This document shows positions 1 to 12,277 of a stretch of DNA of 64,000 nucleotides, in pieces. A program made the translations under genes and the position numbers. How positions within the stretch are numbered: position 1 is the first letter of the stretch; every line of letters starts with the position of its first letter. Source of the stretch: Arachnopeziza araneosa (lineage: Eukaryota > Ascomycota > Leotiomycetes > Helotiales > Arachnopezizaceae). The DNA lies in NCBI GenBank assembly GCA_003988855.1, contig QYAI01000132.1, positions 936-64,935 of the forward strand. Direction: 5' to 3'. The notes beneath the pieces were generated by a model. That model did not search any database, was not told where the DNA came from, and was given only the letters and a program-made list of their open reading frames with translations.

Positions 1-100
1 ATCTCATCCCTTCTATCAAGGGAGTCAACTTCAGGTGCTGCCTCAATTCCTGCCTAGGCCCTCAGGCCTAGGTCCTGACAACCGGGTCTAACCCGTGACA

Positions 101-144
101 GGTTACGCCATACGTATGGTTACGCCATACGTATGGTTACGCCA
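101..144. repeat. 17-bp tandem repeat, about 2.5 copies
   Basis: The unit ggttacgccatacgtat is repeated almost perfectly, and a partial third copy runs into a related acgttacgtc stretch. It lies immediately left of the LTR-like repeat at 179-608. No coding potential is visible. Confidence 0.7.
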
Positions 145-178
145 CGACTTACGTTACGTCTTTGTTTTTTCTACTTGT

Positions 179-608
179 TGTTGATCCCTAATACGCATTT
201 TATATGGCTCTGTCGGTTCACGATAAACCTAGGTTATTCGTATTGGCCGGTTTACCCTGGATACTAGACTCCTCACGTTGTGGAGGGGTCTGTATCGGTG
301 GGTTAAGTTGGCTTGTATTAGAAAGAAGGATGGAGGCAGCTGGAGAACCTGTAACGGCACAAGCACGAACACTGCTGCGAGGGGTATATGGGAGTACCCC
401 GAATGTAGTCTGAATATGTTCTTACTTATAGGCTAGCTACGAAGGAACTGAGCCGGTTCCATTCCAAGTCCACCCTGAACCTATTCAGGGGTCATCACGT
501 GAGCAGCACGTGGTCAGAACTGATGCGGGTTCTTACAGAACCCTTATGGGGTTCTGGCTGCCTGACTAACTAGGCTCTCATGCGTGGCACGTGATTATTG
601 TACCAACA
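179..608 (+). mobile_element. LTR-like repeat, retrotransposon remnant
   Basis: The 430-bp segment begins TGTTG and ends CAACA, the short inverted TG...CA termini expected of an LTR. Parts of it recur in inverted orientation at 61861-62053: the gactcctcacg...ggaggggtctgta block, the gaacccttatggggtt hairpin and the cgtgattgtaccaacag end. The DNA just right of it (ctatcagatc near 614-623) resembles a tRNA-Met-type primer-binding site, and a coiled-coil ORF relic follows at 1022. Two CACGTG hexamers sit at 496-501 and 507-512. No 5-bp target duplication is visible around 179-608. Reading this as the 5' LTR of a decayed element is inference. Confidence 0.5.
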
Positions 609-1021
609 GGCTCCTATCAGATCAAGTAACCAAGATCGTAGCCGCTGAAGAAATACCTGCAGAGAAGAACTGTCCAACCACATTCGCAAGTGTTTTATAA
701 ATTATACCCTTTAGTTTTGGCTAATCTAAGTTTAGACTCAAAATTAAGAATCAAAATTGAGCCAGCGCATGTCCGTCTTATAACTCGCGTTGATGATTCT
801 TACACGTGGAAGTTTTTGCCAGAGAAAAAGCACGCCTTTATGAAGAACATGAGCGAACATTAGATTGGGGCATGTAGAGCATTATGTAGAGGAGGTGATG
901 TTTCATTCGAGGCTATACCTGTATCTGCTAGTTTTGGGGCGGGTTCAAATGACCAGGCGCAGGATGTCATCATGTCAGCAGATGTATGCAAATACCTCAT
1001 GATTCTAGACCTAGTTAACTT

Positions 1022-1431
1022 ATGTATGCCCCACAAGTAAGGTTCAGCGCTAAAATAGATCAATTGGAAAAAGAGAACGTAAGGCTCCAACAGGAGCTAA
1101 AGCAGTGGAGGAATTAGGCTACCGCAGCATCCCGATGTCGACAAACGTACGAGGAAGAAATAAACCAGCTTAAGATTGTTCATCGCATACTCCAGCAGGA
1201 TTTCCAGAAGATCGCAGTAACAGCGGATTATTTTAGAAGTGGTATATATAAGTATACCGAGTGTAGGTCGGATCAAGCCTTCAGTAGAGGAGTTAAGCGA
1301 TGGCTTGAAATTGTACAGCGGATAATTTGCTGTTTAGTAGAAGAAATCGAACATATATTAGAACAGTCTAGAGTGCCCGATTCATCACAAACTACTGCTA
1401 AGATCGTAATATTATGTAAATATATGATTTG
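1022..1431 (+). pseudogene. degenerate coiled-coil ORF, possibly retroelement gag-like
   Basis: A frame starting at an ATG at 1022 stays open for 136 codons apart from one TAG near 1115. It encodes a charged heptad-like stretch (KIDQLEKENVRLQQELKQ) and then, after the stop, EEINQLKIVHRILQQDFQK. The amphipathic composition looks like real former coding sequence, not chance. It lies about 400 bp downstream of the LTR-like repeat, so a gag relic is possible, but no nucleocapsid zinc knuckle, protease or reverse transcriptase is visible. It could equally be a decayed cellular gene. Confidence 0.35.
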
Positions 1432-1754
1432 AATAGTTGCGAGCAATAACCTGACTAGAACTCCGAATCAGAGTAAGGCTGTCACTCCGGTTTAGTTAGT
1501 GGCTCCGCAATAGTGAAAGAAGACTGTTCTAGGAAGAGAAGCTGGACCAGCAAACTGTGAGTCTCTCTCGATCCTTTCAGCAGCGTCGCATACTAAGGTG
1601 TGATAACCTCGGGACCATCACTTCCACCACGTGAGACTGGGCCGGCTAGCGTTTCGCATCACTACCTTTTCTTGTCTTCACACTTAGTTTCAATCCACCG
1701 AATGAAAATAAATTTTCTCACACACCCCCAAGACAAAAATCAATCCAACTTCGT
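1432..1754. other. intergenic, no gene seen
   Basis: AT-balanced spacer between two relics. It contains a CACGTG at about 1629. No ORF or RNA structure is supported. Confidence 0.5.
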
Positions 1755-2983
1755 ATGACCATTTCAGCAACTCTCGCGCCGACAAGAGAGAGGGCTCCAA
1801 CACAAATCTCCGACGGTCAAATCAAGAGCACTATGAAGATTGGAAAGCCCATTTCCTCGCCATCTCCTCTGGAGCCAAATCAGCAACCTCTGAATCTGCC
1901 AGAAAATAACCTCCATTTCTCGAGACCTGAGATACTTCCAGGGTTGACTGCCAAAGAGCCCCAAGCTCCTATCGAAGACCAGCTTTCACAACAAGCCCTC
2001 GCGGAAGTAAGAGAGTCCTTAAAGAGAAGATGGAATCGTAACAAATGCAGCGAATATCGACTTCATCTTGGGAATATCTAGTCAAATCCCCACCGTCATC
2101 ATGAAACGCTCAGGCACTCGCCGGAAGAAATGAATAGGCTTTATAAGATGACTCGTAGAAAAGGTCAAAAGGTAGAGTACCATATGCTTGAAGGAAGAGA
2201 GCACGAATTTCTTAACAAAGCAACCGCATTCTATTGGACCCAGCTAGCAATTACATCAAATAGGGTGGTTGGCGCCGAACTGATGATTCTGGGTAGTCTC
2301 TGGAACGCCTGGTTTGATGTGGTTAGACGGGGCATAGAAGAACAGATAGAACTAGACGAATTCTTCGCTGCTCCAGTAGCCGTTCATAACAGCGATGCAA
2401 GAACTATCCCGCAAATCCTGCAAGCACACATAGATCTCTGTAAACAAGTCCGAAAGGCACTAGAAGACAGGCCGGCTGGAACAAAGATTGATGCAGCCCG
2501 CCGAGATCCTAGATTCTCAAATTGCATCCGCTGCTTGAAGGGCTAGTTGTGATATTTGACGAAAACAAATCTGTCCGCTGCAGATATGAAAAGCACGTTG
2601 ATGGATTCCGTCACTATGACGATGTCGCTCGGGACGAAAACATCCTGCTACTACGGACCGGACAAGAAGGTCAGCTCAGCACACCAATCAACTTTGACTC
2701 TTTAAAGAGCGATGCATTACCTCTCGGTAGGAATGAGGAGTTGGGAACAATCGACGCAATACGAGTTCCTCTCCAAGTAGGTGTCAGATTTGTCGCTAAC
2801 CTCTTCCTTTGTGAAGAAGTTTCTTTTCCAGAACCGACATCAGAAAGCCTTCGCGGATTAAAGGGACCTGATCACCCATCGATGATATCCGAAAGAGAAG
2901 GGTTTAGGTGGGGAGAAGAGAAATGGGCTCGTGCGCAAGAAGAGGGCAAAATCGCGTACCATTCTCAACAACGGCAGTCGTGA
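1755..2983 (+). pseudogene. broken hypothetical gene (one stop, one frameshift)
   Basis: An ATG-initiated frame at 1755 runs to a TAG at 2079-2081, then continues open in the same frame to 2546. Near 2520 the open, protein-like frame switches by one base and continues to a TGA at 2983. The combined product would be about 410 aa: a proline-rich N-terminus (residues 1-75), a basic stretch, then a soluble acidic region. No GT-AG intron removes the TAG or explains the switch. I do not recognise the family. The simplest reading is a recently broken gene; an unusual intron is a weaker alternative. Confidence 0.4.
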
Positions 2984-5796
2984 GAGAGGCATTATGGCTC
3001 GACCCACTACCTCCCGAAAACCAGGCTCTATATTTCTTCAGGCTCGGCTGGATCTGAATCATATGAGTATCGTGGTCAATAATATGACTTTCCGGCGCTC
3101 TTGATGTTCATCCGCAAATCATGAGCAGAAGTGTCACGAAAATTGACCCCTGGAAGGGGGTTTCACGTGCTCCGAATTGAGATTCTGTAAGCTCCTCATG
3201 TACATAAATACGAGGCTGAATCTTACACTTGGATGGAATAGGTAGTAGACCTCTACGGCGTTACGAACTCGGGATTCGGGAATCAATTACCGCATGTGAC
3301 TACTCGACTTGTTTGTGTGAGAGTCAGATGCAAAGGTTGGATGGAACTGAGACTAGGCATGTTATCATAAGACTAGTGGGCACATAACCTGGCAAGACTC
3401 AAAGATACACCGGTTTGCAGAGTGAAAGTCTCATGGAACCACTGCATTGTTCTCCGTGTTGTAAGACAATAAGATGACTACTTTGGAAAAGCGGTTCTAT
3501 CTCAACGTCACTCGTATCATATGCCAAGGAAAACAGCAGATAAACGAACGATGGGAATCCCATTTCTGCACCATCCCAAAGCCTTCTTCGTTGCCAAGCT
3601 GTCTCGGGAAGTGGAGCGGAAGTCGGATCGCGAATCTGTGGCTGCACTATTGCTTTTCCACGTTCAAACAAGCTTTCATTGGAAATGAGAGACTGCGTAA
3701 GATCCACAAATAGGACAGGACGGGAGAGCGGACAGTTTCCGCCATTGACGAAAGTGTGATATCAACCCGCCCGTCTTGCAGAAAGTGGAACCGGGATAAA
3801 CGCCTGGAGATTGTGAAGGCAAGATGGTTCCAGAGAGTTCCACTTCGGGCGCGGATCTCAAGACTTGACTAAGTGACTTACGTGGGAGAATGATATTTTT
3901 GGGTGACGGCTCCGGAGTACGAGCTGGTGCATACATACACCGTGTACGGATGGAGAGCTGAGGAGGTTTTGGCCGCCGGATGGGTGTTGCCGAGCCCAGA
4001 AGACCCAAGACACATCACGATCCCAGCAGAGCGGAAGAGGTGCCAGGGGGTTCGCCATGTCAGTCATGGGCGTTTTTCATGCTGCGGAGTTTTGTCATGC
4101 CAAGGATTTTGTTGGGATTTCTCGACTGCTAGGGAGAAGCCTGCAATCGATTACAGTAGTCTGTATCACCAACATCCCTTGACTAGGGCGAGAGAGGATA
4201 GCTTCAAAAGTGGTTGTTGTGATGGGGAGATGTTGGATGGAGCCTTGGAAAAGGGCGGAAAAGAAAGGGGTGTGGTGGGGATCATGTGACGCTCGCAAAC
4301 CGCGCAAACAGTCCAGGCGTGGCCACTTTCCAAATTTGCTCCTTTCCTTTCCTTCCTCCTCCCCATTCCTCCAGCAGCAGCGAAATAGCTCATCGCCCTT
4401 CATAACCAACAACGGGCCATCCTTCACGGCATCATTCTACCCGCAGCGCATCCTCAAGTCACAAGTAGGGAGGATCGTCCCAATCATTTCCACCTCGGTT
4501 TGGGATGTCTAAGCCACCAGCTCTTGGACATTATTTTGCTCGCGACCACCTGGATCCAGTCCACCACCCGGCCTAGTCGTTCCCCATCTCCGCAGCGCCA
4601 ACCGTCAGGGTCAGCGCAAGACAACATGAATGGCTGCAGGAGCTTCGTCCGATTGCTTTTTATTGGCTTTAGTGGCTTCGGAGAATAAAAGCTTGGCCAG
4701 GGTCGAGAGGTTCCCTTTTCTCGACCAAGATCAGGCCTCCTTCTCGTTCAAGGGGCCGGTGGCTTGCATAAACAATATTCACTTGGCCCTTTATGAAAGC
4801 CGGATTGACGACTCGTCGAGCGAGAGGGTGCAGCGCGGGAAATGCAGCAAGGACTGATACGAGCGTGGCACCTCCCTTACAAATTTCGCGCGTTGATTTC
4901 TATTCTTGTTGCGACAATGAGCTGACGCTTGCTTTGTTGTCTGTTGTCTGTTGCAATCGCTTCTGCTGGCCGTTCATATCGCTAAGCGTTTTAATGTAAG
5001 ACCCTGAGCCCGGAGGAGATTAGAGTGGCGTGACTCCACCCAGCAGCCTTCCGCTGAAATGGCGTCGCTGACAGTTCGGATAGGGACACTATTGACAGCA
5101 CAACACGACGCCTGAGCCGGGATTCCGCTCGTCTTCCCATTGCCAAAGGCTTGTTTCTATTTCGCATGGAGGATTCGGCGTCATGGCGCACGATATCTTG
5201 ATTTCGCTCGAAATCGCAGCCTTAAATTCATCTGGAAGCTGGTCCATGCTGCACATCAACACCCTCAACATGATCCTAAATTAATCATGAGGGTGGTGGA
5301 CCCTGAATTCGGAGTTGGAGTTGCGAGGGTTCGACCTCGCTGAAAAGTGGGGAGCAGAAAAGCCTGCAGAACTTCGCAGGACCAGGACCAGGACCAGGAC
5401 TGGATTGAGGCCCCGAATTGGCCCTACCCTCGTATTTCGTCTATGCGCTTGGCGCTATCGACTCTGCTGGGCCGTTTGAAGCTTAGAGGCTCGATAAGAT
5501 TGTTCAAGCCAGCCGAACGAGGACGCGTCAACTCTGGCTCGACCCCTTACGGGCCGCCTAGATCTTGAACGTGTTCAGCCGCAATGGGTCCCGCCTCTCC
5601 GTGATTGGGAATTTGGCATGAAGGACGGGGCTCTCATTTGTGCCCACGTTCTTTAAAAAGAGTTGCGCCCTCCCTGGTGGTACCTGCCGATCCTTCGATT
5701 TTCGATCACTCGTTCTCTGTGCTTTCACAGGTCACTCTCGTTTTTTGGAGGATTTTTTGTCGACCTAATACGCAGTTCCATCTGCTACCATCGACA
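2984..5796. other. long intergenic region upstream of the WSC oxidase
   Basis: About 2.8 kb without a convincing gene; the short frames here look random. A pyrimidine-rich tract (about 4338-4378, mostly ct) and a TATAAA-poor leader precede the oxidase. At 5377-5400 there are four copies of a caggac hexamer. This is presumably promoter and long 5' regulatory DNA. Confidence 0.5.
5377..5400. repeat. hexanucleotide microsatellite (caggac)x4
   Basis: Four perfect copies of caggac in the promoter region about 400 bp upstream of the WSC-oxidase start codon. Confidence 0.8.
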
Positions 5797-8700
5797 ATGG
5801 CCCCAAAATCTGCCTTTAGGGCAATTGCTCTCGTTTCTACGCTCGCTACTGCTGGTGCTTTGAGCATCGACAAAAGAGCCGGTGTCGTTCCGTCAACACT
5901 TCCTGGGACCTGGACCTCGGAAGGATGTTACGTGTAGGTTTTCTGTGGTGTGGAGGAACGAAGAAATAACGGATTTTAGGGACGTCTCAGGTCGTACCCT
6001 TACTGGCCAATCGACAACTGGCGCCACCATGACAGTCGAATATTGTATTAATTTCTGTAGCAATCTCGGGTACACGTACGCTGGGACAGAATATTCAGAT
6101 GAATGCTGTGAGTATCGATGCATTCAGTATTTGAGCATCACTAACTGGAGTAGACTGCGGAACCGGCTTAGCCGCAGGATCTGGATCAGCTCCGACCGCT
6201 GACTGCAGTATGACGTGTGCAGGCAATACAACTGAGGCATGTGGTGGACCAAGTAGACTGAACCTTTTCTGGAGCGGTACAACTGGACCCCAGACAAATC
6301 CAGGCTATGGGAATTGGACGTTTTCAGGTTGTTATGCGTGAGTGCCATGCGGTGAATTTGCATACGGAGCTATTTGTCACTAACACAACATTAGCGAAGG
6401 TACAACTGGCAGAGCGTTGACCTACGGTGCTGCCACAACTGGCGGATCTAATGCATTGACCGTTGATCTCTGTTTGAGCTCGTGCAAGAATGCTGGTTAC
6501 GCTTTGGCTGGCGTTGAATACTCCGGAGAATGCTGTAAGACTCAGCACCACGTTTTAACTGAAATTTTAAACTCATCGGGATATAGTTTGTGACAACAGC
6601 ATTCAAAATGGCGGTCAGCTTGCTCCTGACGGACTAGCTGGATGCAACATGCTGTGCAACGGCAACCTCTCCGAATATTGCGGCGGTGGAAACCGGTTGA
6701 ACGTGTACGACTATAACAAACTTGTTAGCCTTCCACCTTATACAACGGTCTCATCAACAACAACCAGTTCTTCGACAAAGGCTACGTCAACAAGTTCATC
6801 TGTCGCTACCACAAGTTCGTCTTCGAAATCGACAAGTTCAAGCTCCAGTTCATCCAGCTCAAGTTCGTCGACTACCCATGGACCAGCCTCGACTTCAGTT
6901 GCGACAACCTCATCTAGCACCTCATCCTCAGCCTCGACAGCTCCTACTTTGGGCAATAAAGCTGTTGTTGGATCTTATACATTTGTCGGATGCCAAACTG
7001 AAGCCACCGGCCAGCGTGCTCTTACCGCTAATGCATTCTACGATTATAATACAATGACCATTGAGGAGTGCGCAAGTGTATGCGCGACAGATGGGCCCAA
7101 TTACAGCTATTTCGGAGTTGAATACGGTGGGGAGTGTAAGCACATGATTGGACAAGGATGTAATACGAGAGCGCTGACCCGATGATAGGCTACTGCGGCA
7201 ATACCCTGAACCCAGGATCAGTTCCAGCCCCTGCAAGTGACTGCAGCTTTATCTGTCCCGGATCACAATACGAGTACTGTGGAGCGGGCAACCGTTTGAC
7301 TCTTTATAAATTGACATCGCTTGTCAGCTCCAGCAGTTCGTCGGTCATTTCCTCCACGACGAGCTCCAGCCAGTCATCGACCGCTGGAATCTCCACCAGC
7401 TCCAGCTCGAGCATCAGCTCCAGCTCATCTCACTCAGCTACTTCAAGTACCTCAAGTAGCTCGACCCACCCCACCACTTCAGGTACTTCCAGTTCCTCGT
7501 CATCTTCAACAGTCGTTACCTCATCGTCGTCTTCCTCTCAGGTCTCCTCCACTAGCACCATGACTTCGGCAAGTGCAAGCCCAACCTTGGGTATTACACC
7601 AACTGTCGGTGCCTATTCGTTCCAAGGATGTTACACCGAAGCCACGAACGGTCGTGCATTGACCGGAAATTCCTTCTTTGACTACCCAGCTATGACCCTT
7701 GAAGAATGTGCCAATGATTGCAAAGGTTTCACCTACTTTGGTGTGGAATACGGTGGAGAATGTGAGTATCAAACACTCTTGTGAAGATCATAAATAATAA
7801 TTTGATTTAGGTTATTGCGGCAACTCTCTCGCAGCCGGCTCGGTTTATGCTCCAACTCAAACAGATTGTAGCTTTGTTTGCCCAGGCAATCAATTTGAGT
7901 ACTGTGGTGCTGGTAACCGTCTTCAATTGTATATGCTTGGCACTTCCACCCTTAGCACTTCCGCAACTGGCACTGGAACGTCTACAAGCGCAACATCAGT
8001 CAAGAGTGGAACGTCCACTGGTTCATCTACTTCGTCAGGTTCCAAGACGTCAACTTCCACAGCACCCTCAAGTACCTCAACTGGCTGGACCCTTCAAGGC
8101 TGCTACGTTGATGGTATTAATGGTCGCATCTTGAACCATCAACAACCAGACAGTCAGACCCTCACTCAAGAGTCATGTATCGCCGCTTGTCAAGCTGCTG
8201 GATACACCATTGCAGGAATGGAATATTCAGTTCAATGCTTCTGTGACAATGACCTCTACAATGGAGCCGCCCTCGCAGCCAACCAGAACGACTGCAACGA
8301 TGCTTGTTCCGGAAATGCAAACGAGATGTGTGGTGGTGGTAACCGCATGACCTTGTTCTCCATCGGCACACCAAATGTTTACCAACCTCCATCCATCCAA
8401 ACAACTGGCTTGCCAGCTAACTGGGTTTATCAAGGATGTCTTCAGTAAGTCCGATATCATAATTTTCAGGGTTTATCTAATTGGATTAGGGACAACATTG
8501 CATCCAATGAGGATCCTAATGAGATCATTCCAACATTCCCTTACATGGTATGGAATAATGCCAGCAATGATCCAGTGGCTTGTATTACCCAATGCCAGAT
8601 CTTCGGATTCAATGCCGCTGGTTTGGAATATGGATCTGAGTGCTGTAAGTCTATGTTCTCAATTCTCGTACGTACACTAATAAATGTCAAGTCTGTGGTG

Positions 8701-10568
8701 ACGTGGCGAATATCCAAACTGCTTCATGGCCTGGAACTTCAACGGATCCGACTGCTACTCAATTTTATACTCGCAGTGCTATTCCCAAGATCGTACCTGA
8801 TTCACAGTGTAACTCTGTCTGCTCTGGTAATGGTCAAGCTCTTTGCGGCTCTGGAAACCTGATGACCTATTATGCCTGGGAAGGCCCCGAACCCCTCTAT
8901 ACCTTTGGCTTCCCTACCGGCAACGATACTGGCTTGTATTCACTACTAATTGGTGGTGTCGTTGTCCCACTTATGACTGGAGTTGCCGTTAATGGTAAAG
9001 TCACGTTTACTGAAAAGTATGGTACTGGTGAACCTAATGGAACCGGTGCCTATGAACTTGATTTGTCCGAAATTGACAATTTCAACGCTGCTTGGAGAAC
9101 CATGACCGGTATGGAGACCGACGTGTTCTGCTCTGCTGGTCTTACACTTCCGGATAAAGCTGGACGTCAAATTACTGTTGGTGGTTGGGCAGGTCAATCC
9201 AACTTCGGAGTCAGAACTTACTGGCCCGATGGAACAGCAGGTAAGCAATATCCATTCAGATTTTTGGGATCTCATTCTAATCACCTCACAGGTACTAAAG
9301 GTACAAATGAATGGCAAGAGGATCCAGGTGTTGTGTCTCTCCAAGTTCCTCGTTGGTACCCATCCGCAATGATTATGGCCAACGGATCTATCATGATCAT
9401 CGGTGGAGAAATCGGTGACAATGACGTTGAACAGCCTAACTTGGAACTTCTCCCTCCAACCGGAGTTCCCGACCCAACGACTGCTAACGGTTGGTCCAAC
9501 ACCACCAAATACCTCGACTTCTTGGATAGAACTCAACCGTTCAATCTCTATCCATTCGTTGCGGTCTGCAAATCAGGTATCTTTATCGCCTATTACAATG
9601 AGGCTCGCATTCTCGATGAGGTTACCTTTAACACTAAGAAGGTTCTTCCTAACATGCCCGCCGCTGTCAACGATCCTACAGGTGGTCGTACGTATCAACT
9701 CGAAGGTGCCATGTCATTGCTTCCTCAATATCCTCCATACAGCGCAAGTCTTGGCGTTCTTATCTGTGGTGGTTCTACCCAAGGTGGTGGATATGCTATC
9801 GACAACTGTATCTCCACGACCCCAGAAGACACTAATCCTCAGTGGACCATTGAGCGTATGCCATCTCGTCGCGTCATGCCTTGCATGGCTGGTCTTCCAG
9901 ATGGAACGTACCTAATTGTCAACGGTGGTCAACACGGTGTTGCCGGCTTCGGTCTAGGTGGTGACCCCAATTACAATGCCATTCTTTACGACCCTACTAA
10001 ACCAGTGAACGCACGCATGTCTATCATGGCGAACACTACCGTTGCCCGTCTCTACCACTCTGAAGCCATCCTCCTTTTGGATGGCCGAGTTATGATCTCC
10101 GGTTCTGACCCTACCGGTGACTACAACAACCCTACCGGCGAATGGCCCGAAGAATATCGTGTCGAGGTTTTCACTCCTCCGTATATCTTGAAGCGTGGCG
10201 CACGTCCAACCTATACTATCACGAACACCGACTGGGATTATGGAGAGATTGTCACCATCACCATCAATTCAGGAACTTGTAACTTTGTTTCCATGCTTGG
10301 CTCCGTTGTCTCTACCCATGGTAATGCTATGGGTCAGCGCACCATCTTCCCTGCAGTCTCATGTGGTGGCGGCAGTTGTCAGATCACTGCTCCTCCAGAT
10401 GCTCATGCTGCTCCTCCTGGATGGTACATGATCTTCTGCTTGGCCGGTGCCACAACTTCCGGCTCTGTACCATCAGTTGGACAATTTATTCGTATCGGCA
10501 AGGACCCCGGAAATGTGGGTAACTGGCCTGCCAATGTTGCTGCATTTACGCCTCTCCCAGGAGTCTAA
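5797..10568 (+). CDS. secreted six-WSC-domain glyoxal oxidase (copper radical oxidase)
   Basis: The 1441-aa product has ten exons. Introns are 5934-5979, 6108-6153, 6338-6394, 6535-6586, 7136-7188, 7762-7810, 8445-8489, 8645-8691 and 9241-9291. The start ATG gives a clear signal peptide (about residues 1-23). Six WSC carbohydrate-binding modules follow, each opening with a GCY/GCQ/GCL motif, at about residues 40, 141, 324, 521, 662 and 776. Ser/Thr-rich, probably O-glycosylated linkers separate modules 2-5. Residues about 900-1441 are a glyoxal-oxidase propeller plus C-terminal DUF1929 fold. Expected copper-radical residues are visible: Cys in VFCSAG (about 978), Tyr in FNLYPF, Tyr-His in RLYHSEA (about 1271) and His in THGNAMG (about 1358). 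The family oxidises aldehydes or alcohols to acids with H2O2 release. It probably acts at the cell wall or on plant cell-wall polymers. Confidence 0.92.
9241..9291 (+). other. 51-nt stopless in-frame intron in the oxidase gene
   Basis: GTAAGC...CACAG borders, length divisible by three and no stop in frame. Removing it restores a GTAGTKGTNEWQED junction typical of glyoxal oxidases. Retention would insert 17 residues beside the NDW/NEW motif without breaking the frame. Confidence 0.75.
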
Positions 10569-11729
10569 TTGCACATATTTTCTAATGACGCCAATGTTTA
10601 CTTCTCTTCTGAGCGAGTCGTCGATTTATTCTTCATTTTGGGTAGCAGGCATATAGGAGTTGAACTTGTAGCGATTTGAATCTCACCTGGGCTGGGTTGG
10701 GAAGGATATTTGGTTGCGGAAACAAAAGGAGAGAAGGATGCCTGGGAGAAAAGATCTAAGTGGTGAATAGATGGACTCAATCCTTACTATCTGGCGACGG
10801 CATGGGTGACATAATGTAATGGGAGAAGCTGAGACAAGTCGATATCTGACTCACATGATACCTTATCAATCAATAAAAACTTTCACTTCTCTACAACTCG
10901 TTGTCTCTATCAGTCCCAGCCTTTCTTCGCTGCTCATGAGCTTCTCGTGATAAATGTACGCCGATTCTCCACTGACTCGATTTGTCACCGTTCATATATT
11001 CTCATGGAATTAGTTCGTACCATTTTACCTCTTTCTCCTCTTCTCCTTTCAGTCTTCTGCAAGAATCAATTTGACATTTCCGCAGTATACTATAAAACTA
11101 TAATATTTTCTGAGGGTCTTAAACACCTTACTCCCACCATGTACCAGAAACAAGTGTCGTATCTCTCGTCTCATCCGTCTCAGCGGCCGCTCTTCAATCG
11201 CCCGTGCCGATATCTCAAGCTCGCATCTCTTGGGGTCTGAGTTGTATTCTCTTGCGCTGGTGGGGTTGAGATTCGCCGTGGTAGCCTCAGCCGACTCCTG
11301 ACCGCTTTTTGCAGTAAGCCTGGGAGCTCGGCGATGGTGAGATGGCCGAGCGACCTGGGTAGTTAAGTTACGCACTTACGAGTGTAATATCTGCGCCTGT
11401 CAGCTCGGCGAAGACTTCTGGAAAGGTCGCCGAGAGCACGGTAGTCAAGTTGGCTTGGCAAGAAATTCAATGCCGTTATTGGCCCGTCAGCATTTTTGCT
11501 TGCTTCGCCTGCCCCTGGAGAGCAGGGCAGGCATGTGGTTGCATGGCTGACATCGGAATTAGGCTGCATTGTACAGGTATCTCGTCGTCGTTAACACGAT
11601 AACGACTGTCAGCCGCATTCTCATGGCTGCGAGTTAGGAGGTTGAGAGGAATTGGAGTCTCCCTGTCACACAGTTCCACAGGACTGATACGGCTTCCGTC
11701 ATGTCGCACGCGACGGTCACTCTCTCTGA
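10569..11729. other. 3' flank and spacer, no gene seen
   Basis: Holds the oxidase 3' UTR (an aataaa at about 10872) and about 800 bp in which no frame looks protein-like. It grades into the relic-rich region that begins with the patatin fragment. Confidence 0.5.
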
Positions 11730-11930
11730 GTGAGCCATTATACATCAAATTTAAGCGTGCACGCTCTGATACCTCTCACTCTAGGTGGCAGCTGGGTCAG
11801 AGAATTACCCACCACCATGATTCTAGAGGAGATCATGAAGCGGGTGAACCGTGGGTTGGGACCAGGGGAGGAACTCCAGCCGTGGGAAACGTTTGACATG
11901 ATCGGTGGAACCAGCACGGCGGGTATGTAG
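11730..11930 (+). pseudogene. patatin-like phospholipase N-terminal fragment
   Basis: A 66-codon frame ends at a TAG after GGTSTAG, the nucleophile elbow (GxSxG) of patatin-like phospholipases. About 45 residues upstream, LGGSWVREL is a mutated form of the family's DGGGVRGL oxyanion-hole motif. Between them, ILEEIMKRVNRGLGPGEE matches the expected spacing and helix. Nothing patatin-like continues downstream, and the oxyanion glycines are mutated. This is a truncated dead copy, probably from the NB-ARC/STAND-patatin class common in fungi. Confidence 0.65.
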
Positions 11931-12007
11931 CACGTACACCAGGGATCTCGTGGTCAGCTCAGTGATAACGTTTGAATAATTGGATAGTGCTTAAGTAATT
12001 CAACGCT

Positions 12008-12140
12008 GTGAATCGTTCTTTAGGAGATAGAATACAAAACTTCTGTCCAGACTCGATTTCTGAAGTCTTTGTACCTGCTGACTTAGATGAACCAGATACG
12101 TCGATGGATCCACTTTCTATTGCACGAAATGGATCCAGGT
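12008..12140 (+). pseudogene. fragment duplicated from the HET gene at 16.3 kb
   Basis: About 133 bp here align without large gaps, at roughly 80 percent identity by eye, with 16303-16437, the complement of the 3' part of the HET gene. Shared runs include aaaacttctgtcc, gaagtctttgtacc and gatccactttc. The orientation on the top strand is the same as at 16.3 kb, so the coding sense is minus. There is a small deletion near 12090. It is too short to encode anything. Confidence 0.75.
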
Positions 12141-12277
12141 CAACACGACTACATGTAAGGAAACCTCGTAGGAATAATAGCCTTTTGAATCTAATAAACG
12201 TCGCTTAATTCTCGCGACTGCCACCACACAACGCGTCCTAAAAATCCTTTTTACCTAAAAAAGAAGGGGAAAAAAAG

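Noticed and set aside
4095..4427. Overlapping plus and minus frames of about 100 codons upstream of the oxidase
   Set aside because: They are low-complexity, mirror the pyrimidine-rich tract and have no homology-like features.
6738..6956. Acidic Glu/Asp/Val-rich minus-strand frame
   Set aside because: It is the antisense shadow of the Ser/Thr-rich linker of the WSC oxidase.
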